A stretch of DNA of 64,000 bases from contig NC_132983.1 in the NCBI RefSeq assembly GCF_047496725.1, positions 1,573,501 through 1,637,500 on the forward strand, given 5' to 3'. Position 1 is the stretch's first letter. The number at the start of each line of letters is the position of its first letter. The translations under genes were made by a program, and so were the position numbers. The notes beneath the pieces were generated by a model. It did not search any database. It saw only the letters and a list, made by a program, of their open reading frames with translations, and was not told the origin of the DNA. Origin of the DNA: Anoplolepis gracilipes (lineage: Eukaryota > Arthropoda > Insecta > Hymenoptera > Formicidae). Shown here in pieces: positions 1 through 11,215 of the stretch.

Positions 1-150
1 TTTATATTATAGTTTTTAGATTGAAAATTGTCTTAAAGTTTTAAATGATCTTAAGCTGTCATTCAATCAATGAAACAATTGAACGGCATCTTGAGATAAT
101 CTTGAACATAAAATGCATAGTCTTTTTATATATAGTTAATTAAATTTTAA
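1..150. repeat. Duplicated AT-rich flank of the regucalcin unit
   Basis: This AT-rich stretch has a diverged second copy near 10385-10540. Both contain the words tcattcaatcaatgaaa and ttgagataatcttgaa (or a one-base variant), followed by tatagttaattaaat. At 10.4 kb the same sequence lies just before the repeated 3' flank of a regucalcin unit. This suggests the left edge of the window belongs to the same segmental duplication. No gene is seen in it. Confidence 0.55.
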
Positions 151-476
151 ATGTAAAACAAGTCGAAGCACAAAAAACCATCAACGAGCAAAAGAAATGT
201 ATCGAGGATTTGAAAAAAAATGATAATGAAATTATTCATTTAAAAAGTCACATAAACGACTTGCAGGTTATCATTCAAGATATACAGAAAGAAAATGCAT
301 ATTTGAAAGAACACGCATTAACAAAAAATGATATTAGACACGATTGTATGTACAAGGATGAATTAACTGATCTTAAGGTAAAATATAAATATTTGACAAC
401 TGACAGTGAGAATAATGAACTTTTAACTGATGTAATGGATAAAATCGAAGAGAATGATGAATTAAAAGAAGAATGA
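151..476 (+). pseudogene. Partial inverted copy of a coiled-coil gene
   Basis: An open frame of charged heptad-like sequence (starting VEAQKTINEQKKC, ending ENDELKEE) runs to a stop at 474-476. It is the inverted partner of the minus-strand coiled-coil fragment at 870-2650: the first half matches about 1690-1530 and the second half matches about 990-870. Roughly 500 bases present in the minus-strand copy are missing between them. There is no start context, promoter or other domain. It is best read as a duplicated, deleted gene fragment. An internal exon of a gene extending left of the window cannot be excluded. Confidence 0.55.
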
Positions 477-870
477 GTTATTTTTTAAAATAACACATTC
501 TTCTTTTAATCCATCATTCTCTTCGAACAATGAACTTTTAATTGATGTAATGGATAAAATCGAAGAGAATGATGGATTAAAAGAAGAATGTGTTATTTTT
601 TAAAATAACTCATTCTTCTTTTAATCCATCATTCTCTTCGAACAATGAACTTTTAATTGATGTAATGGATAAAATCGAAGAGAATGATGGATTAAAAGAA
701 GAATGTGTTATTTTTTAAAATAACTCATTCTTCTTTTAATCCATCATTCTCTTCGAACAATGAACTTTTAACTGATGTAATGGATAAAATCGAAGAGAAT
801 GATGGATTGAAAGAAGAATGAGTTATTTTTTAAAATAACACATTCTTCTTTTAATCCATCATTCTCTTCG
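477..870. repeat. Palindromic 115-bp tandem repeat
   Basis: The word cattcttcttttaatccatc starts at 496, 611, 726 and 841, an exact 115-base period. Each unit also holds the reverse complement (tcgaagagaatgatggatt and onward), so a 30-base arm and its perfect inverted partner occur in every unit and could fold as hairpins. The repeated sequence is the ENDxLKEE end of the coiled-coil gene in both orientations. The array sits exactly at the symmetry centre between the plus-strand and minus-strand gene copies. Confidence 0.85.
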
Positions 871-2650
871 ATTTTATCCATTACATCAGTTAAAAGTTCA
901 TTGTTCTCACTGTCAGTTGTCAAATATTTATATTTTGTCTTAAGATCAGTTAGTTCATCCTTGTACATACAATCGTGTTTGTACAAAAGTGATTTACTCT
1001 CTTTTAACGTTCCAAGCGCTTTCATTGTATCTGTGACGTTAGATAATAATTCTGTATTTTTTACTGTAAGCACACTTGCTAATTTGTTCTTCGTACTTGA
1101 GAATTATTTGTTCTTCGTTTGAGTTCACTTCAGATATCCTCGAACGTAAGGTTTCCATCTGTTCGTTGAGAATTGTCAAATTATTCTGTAACTCAAGTTT
1201 TTCCTTCATTATCTTCGAGTTTCGCGCATAAAGTTCGTCAATCGTCTGTTGAAATTGAATAATTGATATCTCGGTACACTCCTTCTCTGCTGACAATTTA
1301 TTCGTTAAATCACTATTCTCTGTTGTTAACAGATAAATAGTTTCTTCTAACTTTTCTATATCTCCCTTTAAACTTTCCACGGCATGTTTTATTTCTAATT
1401 CTTAAGTTTTTTTACGATAATTTAGCACTATCGTCTAAGGAGATAGTAGTTGATAAATCCTTCATAACTTTTGAAGAATCATCATTGCTCATGTCGTGAT
1501 CCAATATCATTTTTATTGATGCTTGTTCTTTCAAATATGCATTTTCTTTCTGTATATATCTTGAATGATATCCTGCAAGTCGTTTATGTGACTTTTTAAA
1601 TGATTAATTTCATTATCATTTTTTTTCCAAATCGTCGATACATTTCTTTTGCTCGTCGATGGTTTTCTGTGCTTCGACCTGTTGTGTATTTAATTCCATC
1701 TTTATTGAGTTATTATGTAACTCGGCTTCTTTCAATTTTTCTTGCAATTCAGAAATAATATATTCTTTATCTAGACTATCAGGTTCACATATGTTTGTTT
1801 CATTTTGTGACGAAGATTGTCCAAATGATTTTTCTAATCCTACATTCTGGACCGCTAATTTGTCTTCCAGTATAATACTGCGTTGCTCAGATTCTTTAAG
1901 CTTTTTTCGTAAATCGGAAGCAACATGTTCGTACCCGTTTTTTTTTCGGCTGTAAGCTCCTCTATCTGTTTTTGTAATTTTGGAATGTTTTGCGTCTCTA
2001 TTTCTTGTGCAGAGAATTGTGCAATTTTCTTTTCTAGGTCAGTAAGTATCCTTTGTAATTCTGCTGCTTGCATATTCCATTTATCCTCTGCCGAAATATA
2101 ACGCAATTCGGCAGCAGTTAATTTTTTACGCAATTCAGATATTACAAATTCATAGCTTTGCTTATCAAATGTATTAGTTTCCACTTGCTTTTCTAACGTT
2201 GAGAGTTTTGCAAGTTTATTTTTCATTTCGGAATAATGATCTTCAATAAATAATTGCTTCTTTAAAGTCGTAAATTCTTGAAGCTGTAAATATTCTTCCT
2301 CCAATATGTGCATTCTCTCTCGTAAAGTCTTTTTTGGCGTGTCGAGAGACAGATTACTATTTAAGTAACAGAAAAAAGAAAGAGTGTGATTAAATTAACT
2401 GTAAACTAAATATATATCAAAAAATAATTGTATTTCATATTATTACCTTTCAGTCTGTATGGATGTATCAATTTTTTCAGGTAAGATGTCACGAATGGTA
2501 CAATCCATAGGCAGTGATTTATGAGTTACATCATCTGTAAATATCACCCGATTGCTCTTTCGATACAAAACAAACGTATCCATCACTTTCTATTTCTCCT
2601 TCGCAATCCACTTCGCTGTTCATAAGCTCCAGCTCAAAATCGACAAGAGC
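870..2650 (-). pseudogene. Coiled-coil protein gene remnant with frameshifts
   Basis: The minus strand encodes long alpha-helical coiled-coil sequence in pieces. An exon-like block near 2650-2454 ends in a GTAATA donor. A TTTAAATAG acceptor near 2357 then joins in phase and reads SNLSLDTPKKTLRERMHILE and on to about 1960. Further blocks follow at about 1950-1630, 1380-1039 and 1073-840. Frame is lost at two A-runs (near 1943 and 1620), at a two-base insertion near 1560, and once inside the first block. The family is not certain. The post-motor coiled coil of a kinesin/CENP-E type protein is one possibility. Homopolymer shifts could also be assembly errors in a living gene. Confidence 0.5.
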
Positions 2651-2699
2651 TATTTGAGATGCTATAATAATAATATATTTGTATAAATAATTTTAATTT

Positions 2700-3310
2700 A
2701 AATTTTCAACTTTCTAAATTATATTGTTTGCATCATATAAAAGTTCACAAAACCTACATGTATCCACAATATCAGCCGTTTTTCTGCTAAGCAGTTTAAG
2801 AGGTGACGCTTCTTTAATTGGTGACAAATGTGTCCCAGATGGGATCTCTAGGATTCGCCTCGCACCAGACTGACAAACACGGATCCTTCTATCCCGGATC
2901 GATAGCCCGATCAATCCTGCGCACATGGGGTGCGTAATTATGGCCAATTATATAGCGACACGCCGTCTCGCTGGCGAGCCGCGCGCTCAAGAAAGTATCG
3001 ACAGTATACGCATCCCCGATTACGACACGCCAAATCTGTCGAAATTCCTTCCAAGGCCTTTTTGCTAAGGTCGGAATCTTCTATCTCGATCGGAAATATT
3101 ATTAGGATCCATCGTCGATGATAATAGCCAGTCGTGACACGCCAACTTCTTCGCCAAAGAAAGTCCGCGGGACGCCTCTTGGGGATGCGACTCAATACAG
3201 CCCTGGTTCCTTGCGCGAAAATCCTTCGACGGTCTGTAAATTTCGGGCATTCCGATTCTTCCGATCACACCGTGTCCGGCTGATCTCACAGACTTCTATA
3301 TATAACTAAA
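2700..3310. other. GC-rich patch of unknown origin
   Basis: About 600 bases are clearly richer in G+C and CpG than the flanks and carry overlapping open frames of 60-85 codons on both strands, which is what GC-rich non-coding sequence does. I recognise no protein in any frame and see no tRNA or rRNA signature. It may be the promoter or 5' exon of the minus-strand coiled-coil remnant, or an inserted element fragment. Confidence 0.3.
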
Positions 3311-3329
3311 CCGCTAACAGCGTGTGAGC

Positions 3330-3640
3330 GCGCGCTGTATGTAACACTCAGCATATGCTGAGCGTTTTTAATTAATATTTTAATAATTATTACGAAAATC
3401 GCAAAATGATAGAGGACTCTTATGTTCAGTTTCACTTGCTCTATCAGCCCAGAGAGGTGGTGCGATTATTACCTGACACTTTATATATATATATATATGT
3501 AATATCGTTCGCTGAGTGTTTTTAATTAATAGTTTAATAATTCTTGCGAAAATCGCAAAATGGTAGAGGACTTTTATGTTCAGCTTGATCTGCCCTTGAG
3601 CTATGGGGCGGTCGCGACCGGACACCCTGTATATTCAAAT
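3330..3640. repeat. Two tandem copies of a MITE half-element
   Basis: A block beginning gcgtttttaattaatattt, then aaaatcgcaaaatgatagag and gacttttatgttcag, occurs at about 3361-3475 and again at about 3505-3636. The second copy ends in gacaccctgtata, the usual terminal sequence of short DNA transposons flanked by TA. A third copy lies at 11080-11215. Only one end is present in each, so these look like truncated or tandemly inserted elements. Confidence 0.6.
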
Positions 3641-4567
3641 TTATAGCGTATATGTACAATGAATAGAGCGCGCTTGTGTTCTAGTATTTTTAAAAAAGCA
3701 ATAACATCGAAATAATGATGCTGAGAGTGTGATTATGGTACTTCAAAAATTTATCTTTTTGTTATACATTTCAACATGAGGTATTTTTATAATACATATT
3801 GCCTTTTTTGTTTCTATGATAGTTTATAATTTTTTCAGAGAAGCCTATAAATTTCATTATTTCACATTTACAATTCCATTGATTTATCAAACTTGTATAA
3901 ACAATTTAAAAAATATATATTGTATATATTATTCAATTACAAAGCTATGATTATATATACAGACGTTCCCTTTATTAATTAAAAATAACACTTTAGTTAT
4001 TCTATGTATTTATTTTATGTATTTACATAATTTTTATGTCATAATAAAAAATATCAAAATTTAGATACCAACAAAAACGGATTATTTTTGCAATAATTCT
4101 ACTAAAGCATTTTTGGATAAAAGACATTATTTTTCTATTGCAATACATTTGATGACAAAAAGACTTTCTTCTACACATTTACACAATAATCGAATGTAAT
4201 TAGTTTCAGTAGACCTAAATGTTTTCTAAAATTAATAACTTCTCTCTTATATTAAAGGAGCATCCAAAATTAGGAACAATCGATTCCTCTTTGTTTCACA
4301 ACTTTTGAAGGAATAATTATTTTACATTTTAGGATTATCATGATTAGATAATTGTTTCTAATTACTAATAATTGTATATTATGAAAGAGACTTGCTACAA
4401 AATTTCCCTTAAAATAAGAAAATATAAAAAAGTATTTTTTACAGAAGCAATATTAAGGCGTTTTTATTTTTTATTTAACATACAGAATTTAGAAATATAT
4501 GCAAGTGTATAAATTTTCATTTCAGAGAAGCTGACCATATTTTTATTTATCTTGCGCTGTCTTTTTC
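3640..4567. other. AT-rich intergenic DNA with duplicated 3' flank
   Basis: There is no coding signal. From 3697 (catcgaaataatgatgctga) for about 250 bases the sequence matches diverged copies at about 10617 and 13465. This marks the downstream flank of each regucalcin duplication unit. Confidence 0.6.
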
Positions 4568-5215
4568 TCATCTGGTGATTTCTTCAGACAGCACAAACGA
4601 ATTTGCAAGAGTTCCACCAACTCCCAAATTCTTTACTGCAAACACGGAACCAGCCTGGGGTGTCTTCTCTCGCTGTTCTGCAGTTAAATTGTAGCCCGTA
4701 GTAGTCACGTACAAAGTATTAAGACGTGGACCACCAAAGGTGAGACTGCTTACGCCGACAGCTGGAATCTTAACTTTTCTCAACAATTGTTTTGTTCTTG
4801 GATTGACATGGATGACCTAAATAAAACATTTTCACAATTATATTAGACTAACAAAATCTATATTAAGTACTTTATATACTACATACATTAAATGTATTTA
4901 ATTAATTGTCAAATTTATATATTTCTTTATATATTTATATAAATAAATTTATTATATTATTTATATATCAGGAAGTTCTAAAACGCTTGAAACATATTTA
5001 AAAAATTAGCATCTATAGAAAAATATTAATTTTATAAGGAAATATTTCAGACCGACGAAGGGACATTTAATGACTGTACAACAACTTTATCACATACAGC
5101 ATTTCTTTTAAAAAATGATAATAATTATTTTTTTCTTGTAAAAAAATTTACTGTTTACAGAGAGTTACATAATAATGTCAAGATAATAAGTTTCTCATTG
5201 CACATTTAAATCTAT

Positions 5216-5264
<49 letters not shown>

Positions 5265-6851
5265 TATATACTTACATGATGTCCGCCATTCACTGCTACC
5301 CAAAGATTGCCTTTTCTATCTATGGTCATTCCGTCAGGTACTCCTTTCATATTAGTTTTATTCAAGTCAAATACAATTCTCTTATTAGCTAAAAATATAA
5401 AAATTGAATAAATACATAGTCGTTGAAATTATTAGTTTCTTGAATATATATTTATTTCAATTTTCGGTTTAGTTTTTTATTTATATTTGCATAATGTAAT
5501 TTTAAATGGAGAATATTATCAAATCTCTTACATATTGTCCCCTCCTTCGGATGATAATCGTATGCTACAATATGACGCGTAGGTGAATCAATATAATAGA
5601 AAGTGTTATCCTTCTTATTCCATGCTAATCCATTACTTATTGAAACAGGAGTTATTTCCTTTTCAAATTGAAGTGTTTCATTAATACGATATAATGATCC
5701 CAGATTAGGAGCTATTTGTCCATTAACTTCATTTCCCATAGTACCTATTGGAAAATATATAACTATATAATATATATATATTAAATATTGACTATAAATA
5801 TTGACTATATAATTAATTATATAGTCAATATTTATTACATTAAGAAATGTATTTTTATTTCATAGTATTTTCAATTTACCAAGCCAGAATCTTCCAGATG
5901 AGTCTACTTTCCCATCATTGGTTCTTGTGTCAGAAGAAGAAGGTTCGATAGAAGTCAGCACTTTGAATGTTACATTCTTTTCATTTTGCTCTCCGTCCCA
6001 GCTGACAAGAATAAGATCTTTTCCAGAACCTGCTACAAGTTTATCAGTCGTACCATTCACAGTTACAACAACACTAACAGGGCCATGGTCTGAAGAAATA
6101 TTATTTTAAAATCATAGTATTATGTAAACACAGTGAATTAATATTATATATATTTACAAAATATATTTACGGATATTTATAAAAAGGTGTAATCTTACCA
6201 ACATAAGCACTGGTTACAACACCTGTTGCAGGGTTCAAGCGACGTATATACTGACCATATATGTCAACAAAGTACAACTTTTTAGTCTGATGGTCCCAGT
6301 GAGGGCCTTCAGAAAGACCAAAAGAATCCGTCACTTTTTCTACACGAATTCTCCTATAAATAAATAATAATAGATTGCATTGTACATTATGTCTCAAGTA
6401 ACAAAGTAGTCAAAATGACTATTTTTGATGTCAAAATCACTATTTTTGTTACCTGGGATATAACTTAAAAACTATTAATTTATGCTTTACTTAATTAATT
6501 ACATTTATATAGCTTATGGAGATGTATTTTATATTTTATGTAATACAATGTTCCTGATTTACATACTCATTATTATCTTATCGTGTTTTTTTTCTTAGCT
6601 TAATTAGCAATTTAATATCACAGTATCTTCAATCATTCGAATTAATTAACAAAATATTTTTATTTTGTAATATTGATAAACAAGACGAAACATGATATCA
6701 ATTTAAACGAAAGACAAATGATTTTAATTGACATGAAATTTAATTTTTTATATCTATAAAAATTAAGAGCGATATATATTTAAAAAAAAAAGAAAAAAAA
6801 GAAAAAAAAAGAAAACTGCGAGAAAGCGCAGTTGAAAAGAATAAATCTGTG

Positions 6852-6906
<55 letters not shown>

Positions 6907-8098
6907 ATATATATTTCGCCGCATATTTACACTTTTTTGCACTTTTCTACATCTTTATTCCTCCTCGCTGCATTCTTATCGTTGAAAAAAAGATCAGATT
7001 TAGAAAGCGTGCGCAAAACGTAGATCTATTAAAGCGATGAATTGTGTAAAATACGTGGTTTATGTTACTTTGTCAGTTACGTTTGAGAAACCTCTTGCGA
7101 AGATAATCAAATTTAACGACAAAAAGTCGCGCCATGATTATACATGGATGAGCAAGTTCGGAATAAATAGCTGATAATAAAATTATTTCAACTTCAGCGT
7201 GATGCGGGATAAGTAATTCAAAGTGTATTCAAAAACAGGGCAACAATAAAGCTGATAAGTAAATGGACTTTTTGTGAAATATTCTGTTAAATAAGAAGTC
7301 ACACGCATTAAAATTCTTCATATAAGTATTTTGAATAATACAAAAACATTTCATATTTTTACATATTTATATCGTAAATGAATTTTGTAAGAATTTCTCA
7401 TACATTTAAATGTAAAATATTCTGTGAGATTTCTATAATTATTTAAAAAATATTAAGTAACTTCTCAAATTTTAAGAAATTGTAAGCAAATAAATAAAAA
7501 TATCGCGTAAAAAATCGCACGTAATACGCATAATACAATAATAATACTGCATTTCTAATATATAATTGAATTCTTTTTTCTCTAGACAAGATAATAATGT
7601 TATTTCGATATTATGACCTTTAAAAGATGACACATTTTTAAAGCAGATATATAATATTTTAACAATAAAGTATTTTTTATAATAATATCTAACAGTGACA
7701 TTAAAAATATTAAATTTATATATTGTAAAATGTAGATATGTAAATATAGATATATAGGTATATAAAATATGGACAATTTTATCTTCTGGAAATATTTTTA
7801 TTTGCAGCTGATTTAATAAACACAGTCTATGATAATTTGTACTTCGATAAGATAATTTGCTCTCTTGAACTTGTTAGTTTTTTTTACAATTTATTTTTAT
7901 GTAATATAATTTCTGGATTTTGTTACTACACATTATTTTTGAACACGCGGCACACTACTGAGTACATCAATTTTTTTAATTAAAAATGCGTGCACGATGC
8001 ATTGATTTATGAATGTCACGCCCTTTCACTTACCTTCTACGCGCGAGGACGACGAGAACGCACAACAAGAATACGTATTTGTAAATTACTCTTCTCAT
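4568..8098 (-). CDS. Regucalcin (SMP-30 family), copy 1, six exons
   Basis: Coding exons on the minus strand are 8034-8098, 6199-6353, 5880-6089, 5532-5744, 5276-5388 and 4568-4816. All have GT-AG borders and the frame stays open for 334 residues. The ATG at 8098 gives a hydrophobic N-terminus (KYVFLLCVLVVLA), a likely secretion signal. The SMP-30/gluconolactonase/LRE-like beta-propeller then follows: SEGPHWD near residue 30, NDGKVDSSGRFWLG near 130, SNGLAWN near 185, DGMTID near 235 and LTFGGPRLNTLYVTT near 280. The Glu, the two Asn and the Asp of these motifs are the family's metal-binding and catalytic positions. Members are Ca2+/Zn2+-binding lactonases; in insects, secreted fat-body forms are known. 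The usual length is about 300 residues, and the excess is the leader and tail. Exon 3 and its borders are almost identical to copy 2. The substrate is not known. Confidence 0.93.
5219..5270. repeat. (TA)n microsatellite in regucalcin-1 intron 5
   Basis: About 20 uninterrupted TA dinucleotides lie just upstream, in plus-strand order, of the exon 5 donor. The corresponding intron of copy 2 lacks the tract, so it expanded after the duplication. Confidence 0.9.
6856..6906. repeat. (TA)n microsatellite in regucalcin-1 intron 1
   Basis: A TA tract of about 24 units follows an A/G-rich run at 6781-6830. Apparent open frames of Tyr-Ile repeats across it are artefacts of the repeat. Confidence 0.9.
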
Positions 8099-8159
8099 GA
8101 TGCTCTATATATCTCTCGTACTATTTAACTGCAAAGTAATGTTCTCTCTTTTAGATTAG

Positions 8160-8210
8160 ACTAAAAAGAATGAATACAACTTAAATGCACCGGTCTATAT
8201 ATATGGACGT
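8160..8210 (-). promoter_or_regulatory. Putative TATA-box promoter of regucalcin copy 1
   Basis: On the minus strand a TATATATA box lies at 8196-8204, about 100 bases upstream of the ATG at 8098. It is followed by GACCGGTGCATTTAAG. Copy 2 keeps the downstream part (TAGTGCCTTTAAA) but has only TATACAAG at the TATA position. The transcription start itself is inferred. Confidence 0.45.
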
Positions 8211-9398
8211 TCCTACCTTTACCGATTTGACCGAAACCTGATTGTCACCGCATTTTAGCGACGAACATTTTTAGTATTAGATATAAAATGGATTAATGTC
8301 ATAATTTATTGTTTGTTAATAAATTATTTTATCCCGATTTTCTGACAATAATTCGTGAATTAAATTGCGCAATTTAATATTGTACAAAAATAAAGGATAG
8401 TTTTTTGAAGGAATTAATATTACTTATGACAACAATCTTTGACAAAAAAAGATTGCGATATAATTCATTATAATGATTTATCATTCAGTAAAGACGTATC
8501 AGTATGCTCAATCTTTTGTCATTAATTTTAGAAAAAGACACTTTTACCGGATGTTTTATTCCGTGTGTCTGTAGATAATATAATATATATAATATTATAT
8601 AATACTATATAACTCGCAGGAATTTATTCTTTGTTTCTATTTCTAAATTATTTTTGTGTGGTGAACAATAACAAGATAAAATTTGTTAGCAACCATAATC
8701 GAATTAGATGAAATATTGTTGAAACATGATTTATTTATATATTTACAATTAGTGCAATAATATTAGATGCTTTCTTCAAAAAAATTATTTATTCAGATAA
8801 TGTACAAGTAAGTCTCTTTCTATAAAAAATATCTAAGAGAAGATAAGTAAATCAAGAACAAATTTCGATAAACTTCAAAATTTTACGCGATTTGTAAGGA
8901 ATTATATAAAATATCCGGCAATGATATAGTAATATCAAAACACTTGTTAGTATACCTTCATAAATATACAATTGTATAATAATATACAGATACAGATATT
9001 AAATTGTGCGTGTATGCACATGTATTCGTGTGAATAAATAAAAATAATATGGAAATAATATAAAAGTGGAAATGACCATTTAATGCAGCAAATAATTTGT
9101 TACACATGCCTTTGCATAAAATTAAAGCCCTTGACCGATATATACGGATACTCAATCATGCGAGCACTAGGAAGAGAGCAAGACAGTAGATTGCGTAATT
9201 TTCAATGTCATATTTGAATATGCAAATTATTCTTACGTACTACTAACGTTATTTATAATCACAAATACGCATGTGTAAATTTCCTACAAATATTAACACG
9301 TTTAAAACACTGTATAATTTATTTAGTTCATAATAATCTGATATTTCTAAAAATACAGAAAACAATTTGGTGTGGAAATATTTTAATAATAATAAATA
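8211..9398. other. AT-rich spacer upstream of regucalcin copy 1
   Basis: No gene, RNA gene or repeat with clear ends is recognised here. The short open frames are low-complexity. Confidence 0.5.
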
Positions 9399-10210
9399 CA
9401 GGGTTGGGTAGTAACTAGTTAAATAGTTAAAAGTTAAGTTAATAAGTTAAAAAGTTAATAATTTTTAACTTAACTTAGTTAATTTTAAATGCCATAAACT
9501 TTAAACTTTACACTAGTTAATTTTAACTTAACTTATTAACTTTTTTTTTATATCAGTTAATAAATAATTTATTAATATCAAAGTCATATGAAAATTGATG
9601 ATCGTAATGTATAAAATATATATATTTATATATATTAAAGCTATTTTATTTGTTTATATGTCGATTTATTATTAGATAAAGAATTATTAGAGTGCTTGGG
9701 AAAGAAACAAATTAGGGACTTTAGAAGAACTCTATTTAAAATTAACCAATAATTTATAAGTATTTATAATTAATATTATATTTTAATAAAAATATTTAAT
9801 AAAAATATTCTGCCTTTTTCTTGTATTTTATATCTTTTCTTTTGTATTTTATACATATTTTAATAATATTAATTAATAATGTAATTTACCAATTAATAAT
9901 ATATAAAAAAAAATAAAAAATAACAAAAAGATAGTTTTTATAATTTATAAGAAAGAAAAATATATTTTCTACTTTTTTATATAGCTTTTTATTATAGCCT
10001 AAATTAAAATATCAATTAAAAGATTAATTATGCAAAAAATGTAGTTTTATATAATTAATGTTAACTTTTAACTTTAATTTTTAACTTTTTAACTTAACTT
10101 TTAACTAAGTTAGTTTTTGTTTTAACTTTTAATGTTAACTTATTTAATTTATTGCCAATTAACTTTGAACTTAACTCAGTTAAAAAAAAAAATTAACTTC
10201 CCCAACCGTG
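9399..10210. mobile_element. hAT-like non-autonomous element (MITE)
   Basis: The left end reads CAGGGTTGGGTAGT and the right end, reverse complemented, reads CACGGTTGGGGAAGT, an imperfect terminal inverted repeat of hAT type. The 8 bases outside the left end (aataaata) and the right end (gataatta) agree at 6 of 8 positions, consistent with a decayed 8-bp target duplication. Inside each end are dense runs of TTAACTT/AAGTTAA in opposite orientation. No transposase frame is present; the middle is plain AT-rich DNA. Confidence 0.65.
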
Positions 10211-10234
10211 GATAATTATCATATGCACTTCTAA

Positions 10235-10780
10235 GTTCTTTATATTTACAAGTAAAATAGCGAAATTTAAATAAATGACTTGGTAAATGTTTACAAACTA
10301 AAAGAATTAAAAATAATTTTTTATTAAATACATTTTAAAAAATTGAGATTTTTAAACGTAAATTAAAAAAAATTTTCCCATTTTATTTATAGTTTTTATA
10401 TCTAAAATCGTCTTAAGTGATTTATTAACCTCTCATTCAATCAATGAAATGATTGTATAGCATCTTAAGATAATCTTGAATATAAAAATAGAATATAAAT
10501 ATACAAGTGCAGTTTTTATATCTATAGTTAATTAAATCCAGCGTTAGATATAGCTCCTGTAGAATTTCCAAGCCGCCTATCACTATGCAACCCGTCATAT
10601 GTTTCGAAAAAGCAATGACATCGAAATAATGATGCTGAGGGTGTGATTATAGTACTTTAAAAAAATTATTCTTTTATCATAGATTTTAATCTGGGGTAAT
10701 TTTATAATGCATACTATCTTTTTTGTTTCTATGATTAGTTAACGATTTTTTCAGAAAAGAGTATAAACTCAATTATTATT
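10235..10780. repeat. Orphan junction of the regucalcin duplication unit
   Basis: This region matches the upstream flank of a unit (compare 13165-13470 and 17700-17990; shared words include tttttaaacgtaaatt and ctatgcaacc). It is followed by the downstream flank (catcgaaataatgatgctga, shared with 3697 and 13465). It therefore has the structure of a unit boundary, but no regucalcin exons follow before the next boundary at 13.4 kb. Confidence 0.65.
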
Positions 10781-10859
10781 AACTAAGAATAATAAATTAT
10801 AATCGGCTATAGGGAGCAAAAATATCTCTATAGCTGATTATAATTTATTATTCTTAGTT
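10781..10859. repeat. 32-bp stem, 15-nt loop hairpin
   Basis: Arms 10781-10812 and 10828-10859 are reverse complements with one mismatch, separated by 15 bases. The hairpin interrupts the duplicated flank; the equivalent places near 3850 and 13670 lack it. It may be a tiny palindromic MITE. The size also fits a small-RNA precursor, but nothing else supports that. Confidence 0.75.
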
Positions 10860-11079
10860 TATATTTAAGAGAGCACTGATTTTATTTATTTAATTATTAT
10901 TTTAACGTTTACAATTCTATTGATATCAAACTTGTATAAACTTTATTAGTCTCTAACCTTTCTTTATCTATTGGTCAAAAGAGATAAAGAAGAGTTAAAT
11001 TTTAGTTATTTATAATTATTTTATTGAAATAACCTTCGGAAATATTTTTATTTATAGCGTATAAATGCGCGCCGCATAT

Positions 11080-11215
11080 ACCGCTCAGCATACGTTTAAT
11101 TAATATTTTAATAATTATTGAGCAAATCGCAAAATGATAGAGGACTTTTATGTTTAGTTTGACCAGCTCTATCTGTCCTAGAGAGGCGATAATTACCCTA
11201 TATACGCAAGTTTAT
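11080..11215. repeat. Third copy of the MITE half-element
   Basis: It repeats the block seen at 3361 and 3505 (tttaattaatattttaataa, then aaatcgcaaaatgatagagg). Here it ends in taccctatata, a damaged version of the caccctgtata terminus. Confidence 0.6.

Noticed and set aside
477..870. CRISPR-like array
   Set aside because: The regular period has no unique spacers, the units are tandem and palindromic, and the DNA is eukaryotic.
5918..6109. Plus-strand frame conserved in both regucalcin copies (also 15484-15675)
   Set aside because: It is the antisense of exon 3. Its conservation is explained by the coding strand and gene conversion.
6832..7040. Overlapping open frames of Tyr-Ile repeats
   Set aside because: They are translations of a (TA)n microsatellite within a regucalcin intron.
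10060..10205. TTAACTT runs as telomere-type repeat
   Set aside because: They lack the insect TTAGG unit, are irregular, and fit the sub-terminal region of a hAT-like element.
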